From: JBIOWF01 sp044868295
GTDB taxonomy: Bacteria; Actinomycetota; Actinomycetes; Streptosporangiales; Streptosporangiaceae
Reading direction: 5' to 3'
Assembly: GCA_044868295.1 (NCBI GenBank)
Contig: JBIOWF010000153.1
Coordinates: forward strand, 1 to 37,219
DNA length: 37,219 nucleotides
Under the pieces are notes generated by a model that saw only the letters and a list, made by a program, of their open reading frames with translations, did not search any database and was not told the DNA's origin. Of the stretch, positions 16,402 through 24,342 are shown piece by piece; position 1 is the stretch's first letter; each line of letters begins with the position of its first letter. The position numbers and the translations under genes are program-made.

Positions 16402-18240
16402 ATGCCCGCCCTCAGGTCTCGTACGGTCACTCACGGCAGGAACATGGCCGGTGCCCGGGCCCTGCTCCGGGCGACCGGTGTAGCCGGCGGCGACTTCGGC
16501 AAGCCGATCGTGGCGGTGGCCAACAGCTTCACTCAGTTCGTGCCAGGTCACGTGCACCTCCGTGAGGTCGCCGACGTCGTGGCCGGCGCGGTCCGTGAGG
16601 CCGGGGCGATCCCGCGTGAGTTCAACACGATCGCCGTCGACGACGGCATCGCGATGGGCCACGGCGGCATGCTCTACTCACTGCCGTCGCGCGAGCTCAT
16701 CGCCGACGCGGTCGAGTACATGGTCAACGCCCACTGCGCGGACGCCCTGATCTGCATCTCGAACTGCGACAAGATCACGCCGGGAATGTTGCTGGCCGCC
16801 TTCCGGCTCAACATCCCCACGGTCTTCGTCTCCGGTGGCCCGATGGAGGCCGGGAAGACCTCCGGCCGCAAGCTCGACCTCATCGACCCGATGATCGCCG
16901 CCGCCGACGACAGCGTGTCCGACGCCGAGCTCCTTGAGATGGAGGAGAACGCCTGCCCGACCTGCGGGTCCTGCAGCGGCATGTTCACCGCCAACTCGAT
17001 GAACTGCCTCACCGAGGCGATCGGGCTGGCGCTGCCGGGCAACGGCACGATCCTGGCCACGCACAAGGCCCGCAAGACGCTGTTCGAGGACGCCGGGCGA
17101 GCCGTCGTCGAGATCGCCAAGCGCTACTACGAGCAGGACGACGAGTCGGTCCTGCCGAAGAGCATCGCGACGCGGGACGCGTTCGAGAACGCGATGGCCC
17201 TCGACGTCGCCATGGGAGGCTCGACCAACACGATCCTCCATCTGCTCGCCGCGGCGCGCGAGGCCGGGGTGAACTTCGGGCTCAAGGAGATCAACGAGGT
17301 CTCGCTCCGGGTGCCGTGCCTGTGCAAGGTCGCCCCGGCCACGGCGAAGTACCACGTGGAGGACGTGCACCGGGCGGGTGGCATCCCCGCCATTCTCGGC
17401 GAGCTGGACCGGGCGGGCCTGCTGTCGCGCGATGTGCACAGCATCCACGCCCCCTCCCTGAACGACTACCTGTCGAAGTGGGACCCCAAGTCCGCCGAGG
17501 TCAGCGAGGAAGCCCTCGAGATCTGGCACGCGGCGCCCGGCAACGTCCGGACGGTGAAGGCCTACTCGCAGGACGCGCGGTGGGACTCGCTCGATCTCGA
17601 CCGTTCCGAGGGTTGCATCCGGGACTTCGATCACGCCTACACCCGCGACGGGGGCCTCGCCGTGCTCTACGGCAACATCGCCCCCGACGGCTGCATCGTG
17701 AAGACGGCCGGCGTGGACGAGTCGATCTGGAAGTTCTCGGGCCCCGCCATCGTCTTCGAGTCGCAAGAGGACGCGGTCGACGGCATCCTCGCCAACAAGG
17801 TGAAGGCGGGCGATGTCGTGGTCATCCGGTACGAAGGCCCCAAGGGCGGGCCAGGCATGCAGGAGATGCTCTATCCCACGAGCTTCCTCAAGGGCAAGGG
17901 CCTCGGCAAGGCGTGCGCGCTCGTCACCGACGGCCGGTTCTCCGGTGGAACGTCAGGGCTCTCCATCGGCCATGCCTCTCCCGAGGCGGCCGAGGGTGGC
18001 ATCATCGCCCTGGTCGAGGACGGCGACCTCGTCGAGATCGACATCCCGGGCCGCTCCATCGAGCTGAAGGTGGCCGAGACCGAGCTCGCGGCCCGGCGCG
18101 AGAAGGTGCTGGCCGAGCTCGGCGGCTACCGCCCGCGGGATCGCAACCGGCCCGTGACTGCCGCGCTGCAGGCCTACGCCGCCCTGACGACGTCGGCGTC
18201 GACCGGTGCCTCCCGCGACCTCTCCCAGCTCTCCAGATAG
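16402..18240 (+). CDS. ilvD: Dihydroxy-acid dehydratase
   Basis: IlvD makes the 2-keto acid precursors of valine, isoleucine and pantothenate by dehydrating dihydroxy acids, using an iron-sulfur cluster and magnesium. The 612-residue length matches the longer E. coli-type form. Cluster ligands are visible: SNCDKITPGML (Cys122) and ACPTCGSCSGM (Cys185/188/191), with VDDGIAMGHGGM (Asp80/81) for the metal. GRFSGGTSGLSIGHASPEAA near the C-terminus is the second signature. The start is fixed by GGGAG 7 nt upstream. No other ilv genes are adjacent; a palindrome precedes it and a strong terminator follows, so it is a single-gene unit. Confidence 0.97.
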   Translation: MPALRSRTVTHGRNMAGARALLRATGVAGGDFGKPIVAVANSFTQFVPGHVHLREVADVVAGAVREAGAIPREFNTIAVDDGIAMGHGGMLYSLPSRELIADAVEYMVNAHCADALICISNCDKITPGMLLAAFRLNIPTVFVSGGPMEAGKTSGRKLDLIDPMIAAADDSVSDAELLEMEENACPTCGSCSGMFTANSMNCLTEAIGLALPGNGTILATHKARKTLFEDAGRAVVEIAKRYYEQDDESVLPKSIATRDAFENAMALDVAMGGSTNTILHLLAAAREAGVNFGLKEINEVSLRVPCLCKVAPATAKYHVEDVHRAGGIPAILGELDRAGLLSRDVHSIHAPSLNDYLSKWDPKSAEVSEEALEIWHAAPGNVRTVKAYSQDARWDSLDLDRSEGCIRDFDHAYTRDGGLAVLYGNIAPDGCIVKTAGVDESIWKFSGPAIVFESQEDAVDGILANKVKAGDVVVIRYEGPKGGPGMQEMLYPTSFLKGKGLGKACALVTDGRFSGGTSGLSIGHASPEAAEGGIIALVEDGDLVEIDIPGRSIELKVAETELAARREKVLAELGGYRPRDRNRPVTAALQAYAALTTSASTGASRDLSQLSR

Positions 18241-18258
18241 CTCCGAATAGTTCCAGGC

Positions 18259-18295
18259 GAAGGCCGGGCGGGATTCCATCCCCTGCCCGGCCTTC
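18259..18295 (+). terminator. ilvD terminator
   Basis: GAAGGCCGGGC (18259-18269) pairs perfectly with GCCCGGCCTTC (18285-18295), 18 nt after the ilvD stop. Confidence 0.85.
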
Positions 18296-18301
18296 TCGCT
18301 G

Positions 18302-18670
18302 TCAGGCCGTGGGCTCGGGCAGCCTGCGGAGGATCTCCGCGATGCCGGTCTCGACCTTTATCAGCCGCACGTTCATCTCAACAATGTCGGTCCGCATGCC
18401 GTTCATGTCGGCCTGCATCCCCTCGACGTCATCGCGCATGCCGTTCATGTCGGACTGGAGTGTCGCGAGCCGATCTGAGTGCTCTTCCAGCATCGCGGTG
18501 TGCTGGTTGAGGGTCTTCCCGTGCTCCTTTCCCTGGATCAGGAGGTCGTCGATCTTCCACTCGATCCGGGCGGTACGCGGGAGAAGGCCTGTCGGGGCGT
18601 GCCTGTCAGGTTCGCCGAACATGTATTCCTCCAGCTTCGTCAGACGCTCATCCGTGGTCCGAGGCTTCAT
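18302..18670 (-). CDS. Hypothetical coiled-coil protein, 122 residues
   Basis: After an N-terminal segment (KPRTTDERLTKLEEYMFGE), residues 35-115 form an almost continuous coiled coil with repeating blocks LQSDMNGMRDDVEGM and MQADMNGMRTDIVEM. At the DNA level CGCATGCCGTTCATGTCGG is duplicated about 44 bp apart within it, so the coil probably grew by internal duplication. AAGGA precedes ATG 18670. There are no membrane segments or cysteines. Function is unknown; it might scaffold or oligomerise a partner, but none is evident nearby. Confidence 0.7.
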   Translation of the reverse strand: MKPRTTDERLTKLEEYMFGEPDRHAPTGLLPRTARIEWKIDDLLIQGKEHGKTLNQHTAMLEEHSDRLATLQSDMNGMRDDVEGMQADMNGMRTDIVEMNVRLIKVETGIAEILRRLPEPTA

Positions 18671-18813
18671 GAGGATCCTTTCGCTTGGGGGGTGTCGCGT
18701 CCATCATGCCGCTACCCAGAGTGCGGAATTGCACACGGAATGCTTGCGGATGAGGTTTACCCCTCCGCGTGGCAGCCCGATAATTCGTTCGGAAAAATGT
18801 CAGTGCTTGAGGG

Positions 18814-18819
18814 TAATGT
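18814..18819 (+). promoter_or_regulatory. Candidate -10 box of the leaderless WYL gene
   Basis: TAATGT ends 6 nt before ATG 18826, and no ribosome binding site is present between them. Confidence 0.5.
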
Positions 18820-18825
18820 CTAGGT

Positions 18826-19308
18826 ATGGCTAACGTCATTAGGAACCAGACGCCACTGACGACCGCTGAACTCGCCGCACTTGCCCTGTCCCTCGCCCAC
18901 CTCGGGGCGGGTCCGCAGTCCGTCACCGCCCGGCGCGGGCTGCGCCACGCGTTCGAACACCTCGATCTGGATGACGACGTCATCGCCACGACCCTCTCGA
19001 CCCTCACCGCTCCGCTCGACCCGGACGTCGCTCGCCGCGCCCGGGCGGCCGCGAACGCGATCACCGCACGCCTGGTGGTGCGCATTCAGTACCACGACTC
19101 GACGGGCCGGCTCACCGTCCGTGACGTGGAGCCCGTGACCTGCCTGGTCCACCGCGAGTACTGGTACTTAGTCGGCTGGTGCCGCATGCGGGGTGCGATC
19201 CGCGCGTTCAGGTTCGACCGCATCGTCGCGGTGGAGCCGACGGACCTACCGGCTCGGCCCCACCTGCCTGAGAGGTATCTCCCCTTCCAGCGCCGCAGGG
19301 CGGCGTAG
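18826..19308 (+). CDS. Stand-alone WYL-domain protein
   Basis: The 160-residue protein has a helical N-terminal half (LTTAELAALALSLAHLG and following) and a WYL domain in residues about 78-148, with LVVRIQYHDSTGR, PVTCLVHREYWYLVGWC and RAFRFDRIVAVEP. WYL domains sense nucleic acid or nucleotide ligands and normally sit behind an HTH domain in regulators such as PafBC. Here there is no winged helix, so it may be a truncated regulator or a ligand-binding partner of another DNA-binding protein. The ATG lacks a ribosome binding site and follows a TANNNT box at 6 nt, so it is probably leaderless. Confidence 0.82.
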   Translation: MANVIRNQTPLTTAELAALALSLAHLGAGPQSVTARRGLRHAFEHLDLDDDVIATTLSTLTAPLDPDVARRARAAANAITARLVVRIQYHDSTGRLTVRDVEPVTCLVHREYWYLVGWCRMRGAIRAFRFDRIVAVEPTDLPARPHLPERYLPFQRRRAA

Positions 19309-19316
19309 GGGCGACT

Positions 19317-19523
19317 TCAGGAGCAGCAACCGCCGCCGCAGCAACCGCCGGAACGGGGAGCGGGCGCGGCGGCGGCACCGCCCACGACCGCCACCGTGGA
19401 CAGCAGCTTGACGGTGTCGTCGTGCCCTGAGGGGCAGGACGCCGGAGCGTTGGCCTCGGCCATCGGCCGGTTCAGCTCGAAGGTGGACCCACAGGACCGG
19501 CAACGGTAGTCGTAGCGAGGCAT
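19317..19523 (-). CDS. FmdB-type zinc ribbon protein
   Basis: The 68-residue protein begins MPRYDYRCRSCGSTFELNRP, the hallmark of the FmdB family, with a CxxC pair and a second Cys-His pair (CPSGH). A short Ala/Pro-rich linker leads to a Cys-rich tail GGCCGGGCC. These small proteins are thought to bind zinc; their role is unclear. Start ATG 19523 is preferred over ATG 19529 because a TACCCT box ends exactly 6 nt before it. It converges with the WYL gene with only 8 bp between stop codons. Confidence 0.85.
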   Translation of the reverse strand: MPRYDYRCRSCGSTFELNRPMAEANAPASCPSGHDDTVKLLSTVAVVGGAAAAPAPRSGGCCGGGCCS

Positions 19524-19529
19524 GCCCAT

Positions 19530-19535
19530 AGGGTA
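19530..19535 (-). promoter_or_regulatory. Candidate -10 box of the leaderless FmdB gene
   Basis: On the minus strand TACCCT ends 6 nt before the ATG at 19523. Confidence 0.45.
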
Positions 19536-19539
19536 CGGC

Positions 19540-19559
19540 CTGCGCGCCCAACGGCGCAG
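19540..19559 (-). terminator. Small hairpin after the GNAT gene
   Basis: CTGCGC (19540-19545) pairs with GCGCAG (19554-19559), 5 nt beyond the GNAT stop on the minus strand. The stem is only 6 bp, so the call is weak; the following FmdB gene has its own promoter box. Confidence 0.35.
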
Positions 19560-19564
19560 ACCGC

Positions 19565-20377
19565 CTAACGGAAGTGAATGGTGGCGTAGTCGGCGACAGG
19601 CTGGTAGCCGAGGGCCTGGTAGATGGAGTTGGACGCCGGGTTGGCGAGATCGGTGAACAACAACACCTCGTCGGCCCCTTCGTCGAGTGCCTTGCGGGTG
19701 GCGGCGTGTGTCACCGCGGATCCGTATCCGCGCCGCCGCCACTCGGCGGGTGTGTAGACGGGCCCGACGCGGGACATCCCGGCGATGGGGGCCGAGACCC
19801 CGGCGAGCGAGACCAGGCTCCCCTCCGCCTCCCACCAGACAAGTTCGTTCCTGTTGATACGAGCGGAGACCACAGGGGTCGGGTCAGCCGTGACGTCGAC
19901 GTGCGCTTCGGCCTGGAACTCCCGGAACCATTCCACCGCCACCGGCAGATCGTCCGCGACAGCCGTACGGGACCTGCCGGAGACCGTGGACGCCACCAGT
20001 GAGCCGAGCCGGTAGAGACGCTCGGATCTGCGCCCCTTCTCGGGCTCCCACCACGCGTTCGCGAACGACTCGGCCACGTCCAGCGGCCCGTTCACACCCG
20101 CAAGCGCACGCCCGCTCGCGATCAGCTCGCTGACCAGGGAGGGGATCGCCGCCGAGGGCAGGGCGGTCAGCAGCGGATAGGGCGGTGTGTGGCACACCAC
20201 ACCGGCCACTTGGCTGTCCTCGACGAGCCAGCCCAGCAGCGGATCCTCGGCGAACTGGCCACCCCGCACCCCGCGCAGCACGGTCAGGGGAACCGTGTTG
20301 CGCACCGGGTCGCGGAGCAGCCAGGACTGCGCCGTTTCCGGAAACTTCCCGACGTCGGAGGTGAACATCCACGTCAT
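19565..20377 (-). CDS. GNAT family N-acetyltransferase
   Basis: The protein is about 270 residues when started at ATG 20377 (MTWMFTSDVGKFPETAQSWL). The N-terminal half is GNAT-like but degenerate; the C-terminal half holds the working acetyl-CoA site, VGPVYTPAEWRRRGYGSAVT, followed by VLLFTDLANPASNSIYQALG and a final strand. This two-part layout is common in actinobacterial acetyltransferases of unknown substrate. The open frame extends to 20749, but that part overlaps the HNH gene and reads as a shadow. It is 43 bp downstream of the HNH gene on the same strand. Confidence 0.85.
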   Translation of the reverse strand: MTWMFTSDVGKFPETAQSWLLRDPVRNTVPLTVLRGVRGGQFAEDPLLGWLVEDSQVAGVVCHTPPYPLLTALPSAAIPSLVSELIASGRALAGVNGPLDVAESFANAWWEPEKGRRSERLYRLGSLVASTVSGRSRTAVADDLPVAVEWFREFQAEAHVDVTADPTPVVSARINRNELVWWEAEGSLVSLAGVSAPIAGMSRVGPVYTPAEWRRRGYGSAVTHAATRKALDEGADEVLLFTDLANPASNSIYQALGYQPVADYATIHFR

Positions 20378-20420
20378 GCCGATATTGTCGCAATCGTGAC
20401 GGCGGCCGGATAAGTGGCTG

Positions 20421-20930
20421 TCAGGCCGCGGACTCTGCCAGGTACGGCGCCCACTGAGGATCTCCATCGAGTTGTGCTCCGATGAGCCGCCAGTGAGCGC
20501 CGCGTGGCACCACCGGGGCGACGCGCAGCGTCCACCCCAACTCCTCCAACAGTCTGTCCGCTTTGCGGTGATTGCAGGGCATGCAGGATGCCACGCAGTT
20601 CTCCCAGGTGTGGGGGCCTCCCTTGGAACGTGGAACGACGTGGTCGATCGTCTCGGCTCGCTGACCGCAGTAGGCACAGCGGAAGTCGTCCCGGCGCATG
20701 AGCGCCGCCCGGGTGAGCGGGATCCGGGACCGATAGGGGATACGGACATAACGGCGCAGCCGGATCACCGACGGAACGTCGAGCGTCCGCGTGGCCGAGC
20801 GCAGCACGGCGCCCCGCCCATCGCGGTGGACGACGTCCGCCTTCTCTCTCAGCACCAGAATGACGGCGCGATGCAGCGAGAGAGTGGTGAGCGGTTCGTA
20901 GGTGGCATTGAGCAGCAGAACTTGGCGCAT
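20421..20930 (-). CDS. HNH endonuclease family protein
   Basis: The 169-residue protein has a helical N-terminal domain (MRQVLLLNATYEPLTTLSLH) and an HNH domain with structural zinc: CAYCGQ at 85-90, the catalytic TIDHVVPRSKGG (Asp96-His97), WENCVASC with Asn111, and CMPCNHRKADR. This chromosomal HNH protein is widespread in actinobacteria; its cellular target is not established. GGGGAGG lies 7 nt before ATG 20930. There are no restriction or phage genes nearby, so a housekeeping role such as DNA repair is more likely than defence. Confidence 0.92.
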   Translation of the reverse strand: MRQVLLLNATYEPLTTLSLHRAVILVLREKADVVHRDGRGAVLRSATRTLDVPSVIRLRRYVRIPYRSRIPLTRAALMRRDDFRCAYCGQRAETIDHVVPRSKGGPHTWENCVASCMPCNHRKADRLLEELGWTLRVAPVVPRGAHWRLIGAQLDGDPQWAPYLAESAA

Positions 20931-21203
20931 CAGCCGGCCTCCCCAGCTGTGCGCCCCGGTTGTGGCCCCGTCTCTTGGGACTCGGGTGCTTCCGTCACAG
21001 GGACCTCCGCCGGACGGCCCAGCGGATGATCACCACGGTACCGCCCTCCACCAAAGTGTGGCCTCTGCGGCTACCCTTCCGCCACCCCATAAAGACAGGT
21101 GAGGTTGACGGCTGGGACGCCTGATGCTCTTTATGCCCTTACGATCATGTTTTTACTCCTGAAGTGGTCAGTACGTTGGGACGCTCCTGTCGGTGGCCTG
21201 CCT

Positions 21204-21209
21204 TAGGGT
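21204..21209 (+). promoter_or_regulatory. Candidate -10 box of the prolyl oligopeptidase gene
   Basis: TAGGGT ends 7 nt before ATG 21217 and no ribosome binding site is present. The 286-bp divergent gap upstream also holds TTGACG at 21105-21110, without a good partner box. Confidence 0.45.
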
Positions 21210-21216
21210 TCGAGGC

Positions 21217-23274
21217 ATGACCGGACAGCCATACCCGCCCGCCCGCCGTGACGACATCGTGGACGACCTGCACGGAACCGCGGTCCCAGACCCGTATCGA
21301 TGGCTTGAGGACCCGGACGATCCGGCGGCCAAGGAGTGGCTGGAAGCCCAGGACGCCCTCTTCAAGAGCGCGGATCTGGCCGGGCGCGATCGTTTCCGGG
21401 ATCGTGTCGCCGAGCTGTTGAAGTCAGGTTCGGTCGGGGCTCCGACATGGCGTGGCGAGCGCCAGTTCTTCATGCGACGCACCCCGGATCAGGAGCACGC
21501 CGTCCTCTACGTGGCGGACGAGCAGGGCGAGCGGGCGCTGCTCGACCCCATGGCGCTCGATCCCTCAGGCCTGACCACGCTGGACGCCTACCAGCCCGAC
21601 AAGGAGGGCAACCGGCTCGCCTACCAGATCTCGGCGGGGGGCGACGAGGAGTCCAAGCTCTATGTGCTCGACGTCTCGACAGGCGAGGTCCTCGAAGGCC
21701 CCATTGATCGGTGCCGCTACTCCCCCGTCGCCTGGCTGCCGGGCGGCGACTCGTACTACTACGTGCGCCGGCTGGCGCCCGCGGACGTTCCCGAAGGCGA
21801 GGAGCAGTTCCATCGCCGCGTCTACCTGCACAGGGTCGGCGGGTCCCCGGACAAGGACGTGCTCATCTTCGGCTCAGGCCTGGAGAAGACCAACTACTAC
21901 GGTGTCTCGCTCTCGCGCGACGGCCGCTGGCTGACGATCTCCGCTTCTCGGGGTACGGCTCCGCGAAACGACCTGTGGATCGCGGATCTCTCCGTTTCTC
22001 CGCACGAGGCGCCGGATCTGGTCACCGTCCAGGAGGACGTCGATGCTCAGACCGGGCTCCACTTCGGCCGCGACGGCCGGCTGTACGTCTTCACCGACCG
22101 TGACGCACCACGCGGCCGCATCTGTGTGACGTCTCCGCAGACCCCGGCCTTCGAGACCTGGCAGGACCTCATCCCCGAGGACACGGAGGCGGTGCTCTCC
22201 GACTTCGCGATCCTTGACGATCTGGACGAACCGGTAATGCTCGCCGGTTGGACCCGGCATGCCATCTCCGAGATCTCGATCCACTCGTTGGCGACCGGCG
22301 CCCGCCTCGGCGAGGTGCCCACACCCGGCATGGGCACCATCGGCGGCATCACCGAGCGGCCGGACGGTGGCCACGAGGCCTGGTTCGGCTACACCGACAA
22401 CACCACGCCGCCGACGATCCAGAGGTTCGACGCCCGGACCGGTGAGACGACCCTGTGGGCGGCCTCCCCTGGAGCCGTCGACGTGCCCTCCGTGAACACC
22501 GAGCAGGTGGTCTACCGCTCCAAGGACGGCACCGAGGTCCACATGCTGGTGATCTCCCGCCCGGGATCCGGCCCCAGGCCCACCGTCCTCTACGGCTACG
22601 GCGGCTTCGGCATCTCCATGACCCCGGGCTACTCCCCGTCGATCCTGTCCTGGGTCGAGGCGGGCGGTGTCTACGCGATCGCGCAGCTGCGCGGCGGTGG
22701 CGAGCAGGGCGAGCAGTGGCACCGCGACGGCATGCTCGGCAACAAGCAGAACGTGTTCGACGACCTCCACGCCGCGGCCGAGCACCTGATCTCCACCGGC
22801 GTCACCACCGCCGGTCAGCTCGCCATCTCCGGCGGCTCGAACGGAGGCCTCCTTGTGGGAGCGGCGCTCACCCAGCGGCCCGACCTCTACGCCGCGGTCG
22901 TCTGCTCCGCGCCCCTTCTGGACATGATCCGCTACGAGAAGTTCGGTCTCGGCGCCACCTGGAACGTGGAGTACGGCTCGGCCGACATTCCCGAGGAGTT
23001 CCAGTGGCTGTGGAGCTACTCGCCGTACCACCACGTGCGGGAGGGTGTCTCCTACCCGGCCACGCTGTTCACGGTCTTCGCGTCGGACACCCGGGTACAC
23101 CCACTGCACGCCTGGAAGCTGGCCGCCGCCCTGCAGCACGCTCAAGCCGGGGACCGGCCCGTGCTGCTGCGCAACGAGGCCGAGGTCGGTCACGGAGCGC
23201 GGGCCGTCAGCAGGTCGATCGAACTGTCCGCCGACACACTCGGCTTCCTCGCCCGCCACACCGGGCTGCTCTGA
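21217..23274 (+). CDS. Prolyl oligopeptidase family serine peptidase
   Basis: The 685-residue protein matches the family: an N-terminal segment (DDLHGTAVPDPYRWLEDPDD), a seven-bladed beta-propeller to about residue 400, and a C-terminal alpha/beta-hydrolase domain. The catalytic triad is readable: Ser541 in ISGGSNGG, Asp624 in FASDTRVHPLHAWK and His659 in VGHGAR. It cleaves short proline-containing peptides, probably in the cytosol because no signal peptide is seen. I chose ATG 21217 over the upstream GTG at 21193 because of the family-like N-terminus and the TAGGGT box immediately before it. Confidence 0.94.
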   Translation: MTGQPYPPARRDDIVDDLHGTAVPDPYRWLEDPDDPAAKEWLEAQDALFKSADLAGRDRFRDRVAELLKSGSVGAPTWRGERQFFMRRTPDQEHAVLYVADEQGERALLDPMALDPSGLTTLDAYQPDKEGNRLAYQISAGGDEESKLYVLDVSTGEVLEGPIDRCRYSPVAWLPGGDSYYYVRRLAPADVPEGEEQFHRRVYLHRVGGSPDKDVLIFGSGLEKTNYYGVSLSRDGRWLTISASRGTAPRNDLWIADLSVSPHEAPDLVTVQEDVDAQTGLHFGRDGRLYVFTDRDAPRGRICVTSPQTPAFETWQDLIPEDTEAVLSDFAILDDLDEPVMLAGWTRHAISEISIHSLATGARLGEVPTPGMGTIGGITERPDGGHEAWFGYTDNTTPPTIQRFDARTGETTLWAASPGAVDVPSVNTEQVVYRSKDGTEVHMLVISRPGSGPRPTVLYGYGGFGISMTPGYSPSILSWVEAGGVYAIAQLRGGGEQGEQWHRDGMLGNKQNVFDDLHAAAEHLISTGVTTAGQLAISGGSNGGLLVGAALTQRPDLYAAVVCSAPLLDMIRYEKFGLGATWNVEYGSADIPEEFQWLWSYSPYHHVREGVSYPATLFTVFASDTRVHPLHAWKLAAALQHAQAGDRPVLLRNEAEVGHGARAVSRSIELSADTLGFLARHTGLL

Positions 23275-23280
23275 CCCGCA

Positions 23281-23326
23281 CGGCCGGCCGGTCAGGTGAC
23301 CACGGTCGCCCGACCGGCCCCGGCCG
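23281..23326. terminator. Hairpin between convergent peptidase and purU genes
   Basis: GGCCGGTC (23286-23293) pairs with GACCGGCC (23312-23319), and outer CGGCC/GGCCG arms can extend the stem. It starts 6 nt after the peptidase stop. Confidence 0.6.
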
Positions 23327-23411
23327 CGCCCGGCACTTCTTGAAGGCGGCGGCTTGAGGACAGACAGCGGCTTGAAGACAATGGCCGCCCGAGGGCCAGG
23401 GACGTGTCCCC

Positions 23412-24260
23412 TTACCGGGGGAAGATGACGGTCTTGTGGCCGTCCAGCAGGATGCGATGCTCGGCGTGCCAGCGCACGGCACGCGCCAGCGCCTGGCACT
23501 CGAGATCGCGGCCGATGGCGGCCAGGTCGTCGGGCAGGTGGGTGTGGTTGACCCGGGCTACCTCCTGCTCGATGATCGGCCCCTCGTCCAGATCATGCGT
23601 CACATAGTGGGCGGTCGCGCCGATCAGCTTGACGCCTCGTGAGTACGCCTGGTGATAGGGCTTGGCGCCCTTGAACGACGGCAGGAATGAATGGTGGATG
23701 TTGATCACCCGGCCGGCCAGCTTCGCGCAGAGGTCCTCGGACAGCACCTGCATGTAGCGGGCGAGCACCACCAGGTCGGCCTGGTAGTGATCCACCAGGG
23801 TGAGGATCTCCGCCTCCTGCCGCTGCTTGGTCTCGGGGGTGACGGGCAGATGGTGATAGTCGATGCCGTACGACTGGGTGAGCGGCCGGAGATCGGGGTG
23901 GTTGGAGGCCACCGCCACGATCTCGATGGCGAGCAGGCCGGAGCGCACCCGGTAGAGCAGGTCGTTGAGGCAGTGGTCGAACTTGCTGACCAGCACCAGC
24001 ACCCGCGGCTTGACGGCCTGATCGAACAGCTCAAGGTCCATGCCATAGTCGGGAGCGAGCGTGGCGAAAGCCGTACGGAGCTCGTCGAGTGGGAGCCCTC
24101 CGGTGAACTGGACCCGCATGAAGAACCGGTTGGCGACGAGGTCGCCGAACTGCTGGCTCTCGGTGATGTTGCAGCCGTGCCGAGCCAGCAACCCGGACAC
24201 GGCCGCGACGACGCCGGGGCGGTCCGGGCAGGACAGGGTCAGCACATAGTCAGCGGTCAT
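23412..24260 (-). CDS. purU: Formyltetrahydrofolate deformylase
   Basis: PurU hydrolyses 10-formyltetrahydrofolate to formate and tetrahydrofolate, balancing one-carbon pools. The 282-residue protein has an N-terminal ACT domain (YVLTLSCPDRPGVVAAVSGL) that in E. coli responds to glycine and methionine, and a C-terminal formyltransferase-fold domain. The catalytic triad Asn187, His189 and Asp225 is seen in INIHHSFLPSF and HDLDEGPII. The start at ATG 24260 fits the family; the frame extends further upstream, into a shadow of the TPR gene. It lies 82 bp downstream of that TPR gene on the same strand. Confidence 0.95.
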   Translation of the reverse strand: MTADYVLTLSCPDRPGVVAAVSGLLARHGCNITESQQFGDLVANRFFMRVQFTGGLPLDELRTAFATLAPDYGMDLELFDQAVKPRVLVLVSKFDHCLNDLLYRVRSGLLAIEIVAVASNHPDLRPLTQSYGIDYHHLPVTPETKQRQEAEILTLVDHYQADLVVLARYMQVLSEDLCAKLAGRVINIHHSFLPSFKGAKPYHQAYSRGVKLIGATAHYVTHDLDEGPIIEQEVARVNHTHLPDDLAAIGRDLECQALARAVRWHAEHRILLDGHKTVIFPR

Positions 24261-24342
24261 GCCTTGATCCTCGACGAGGGTTGGGTCGTACGCAGCGCTT
24301 TCGCGTGGAGCTGAGCATGATACCGGTCGGGCGGTGGCGGAG

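Noticed and set aside
20421..20930. HNH endonuclease as part of a defence or mobile element
   Set aside because: Its neighbours are housekeeping genes, and no integrase, methylase or phage gene is seen; it matches a common chromosomal HNH type.
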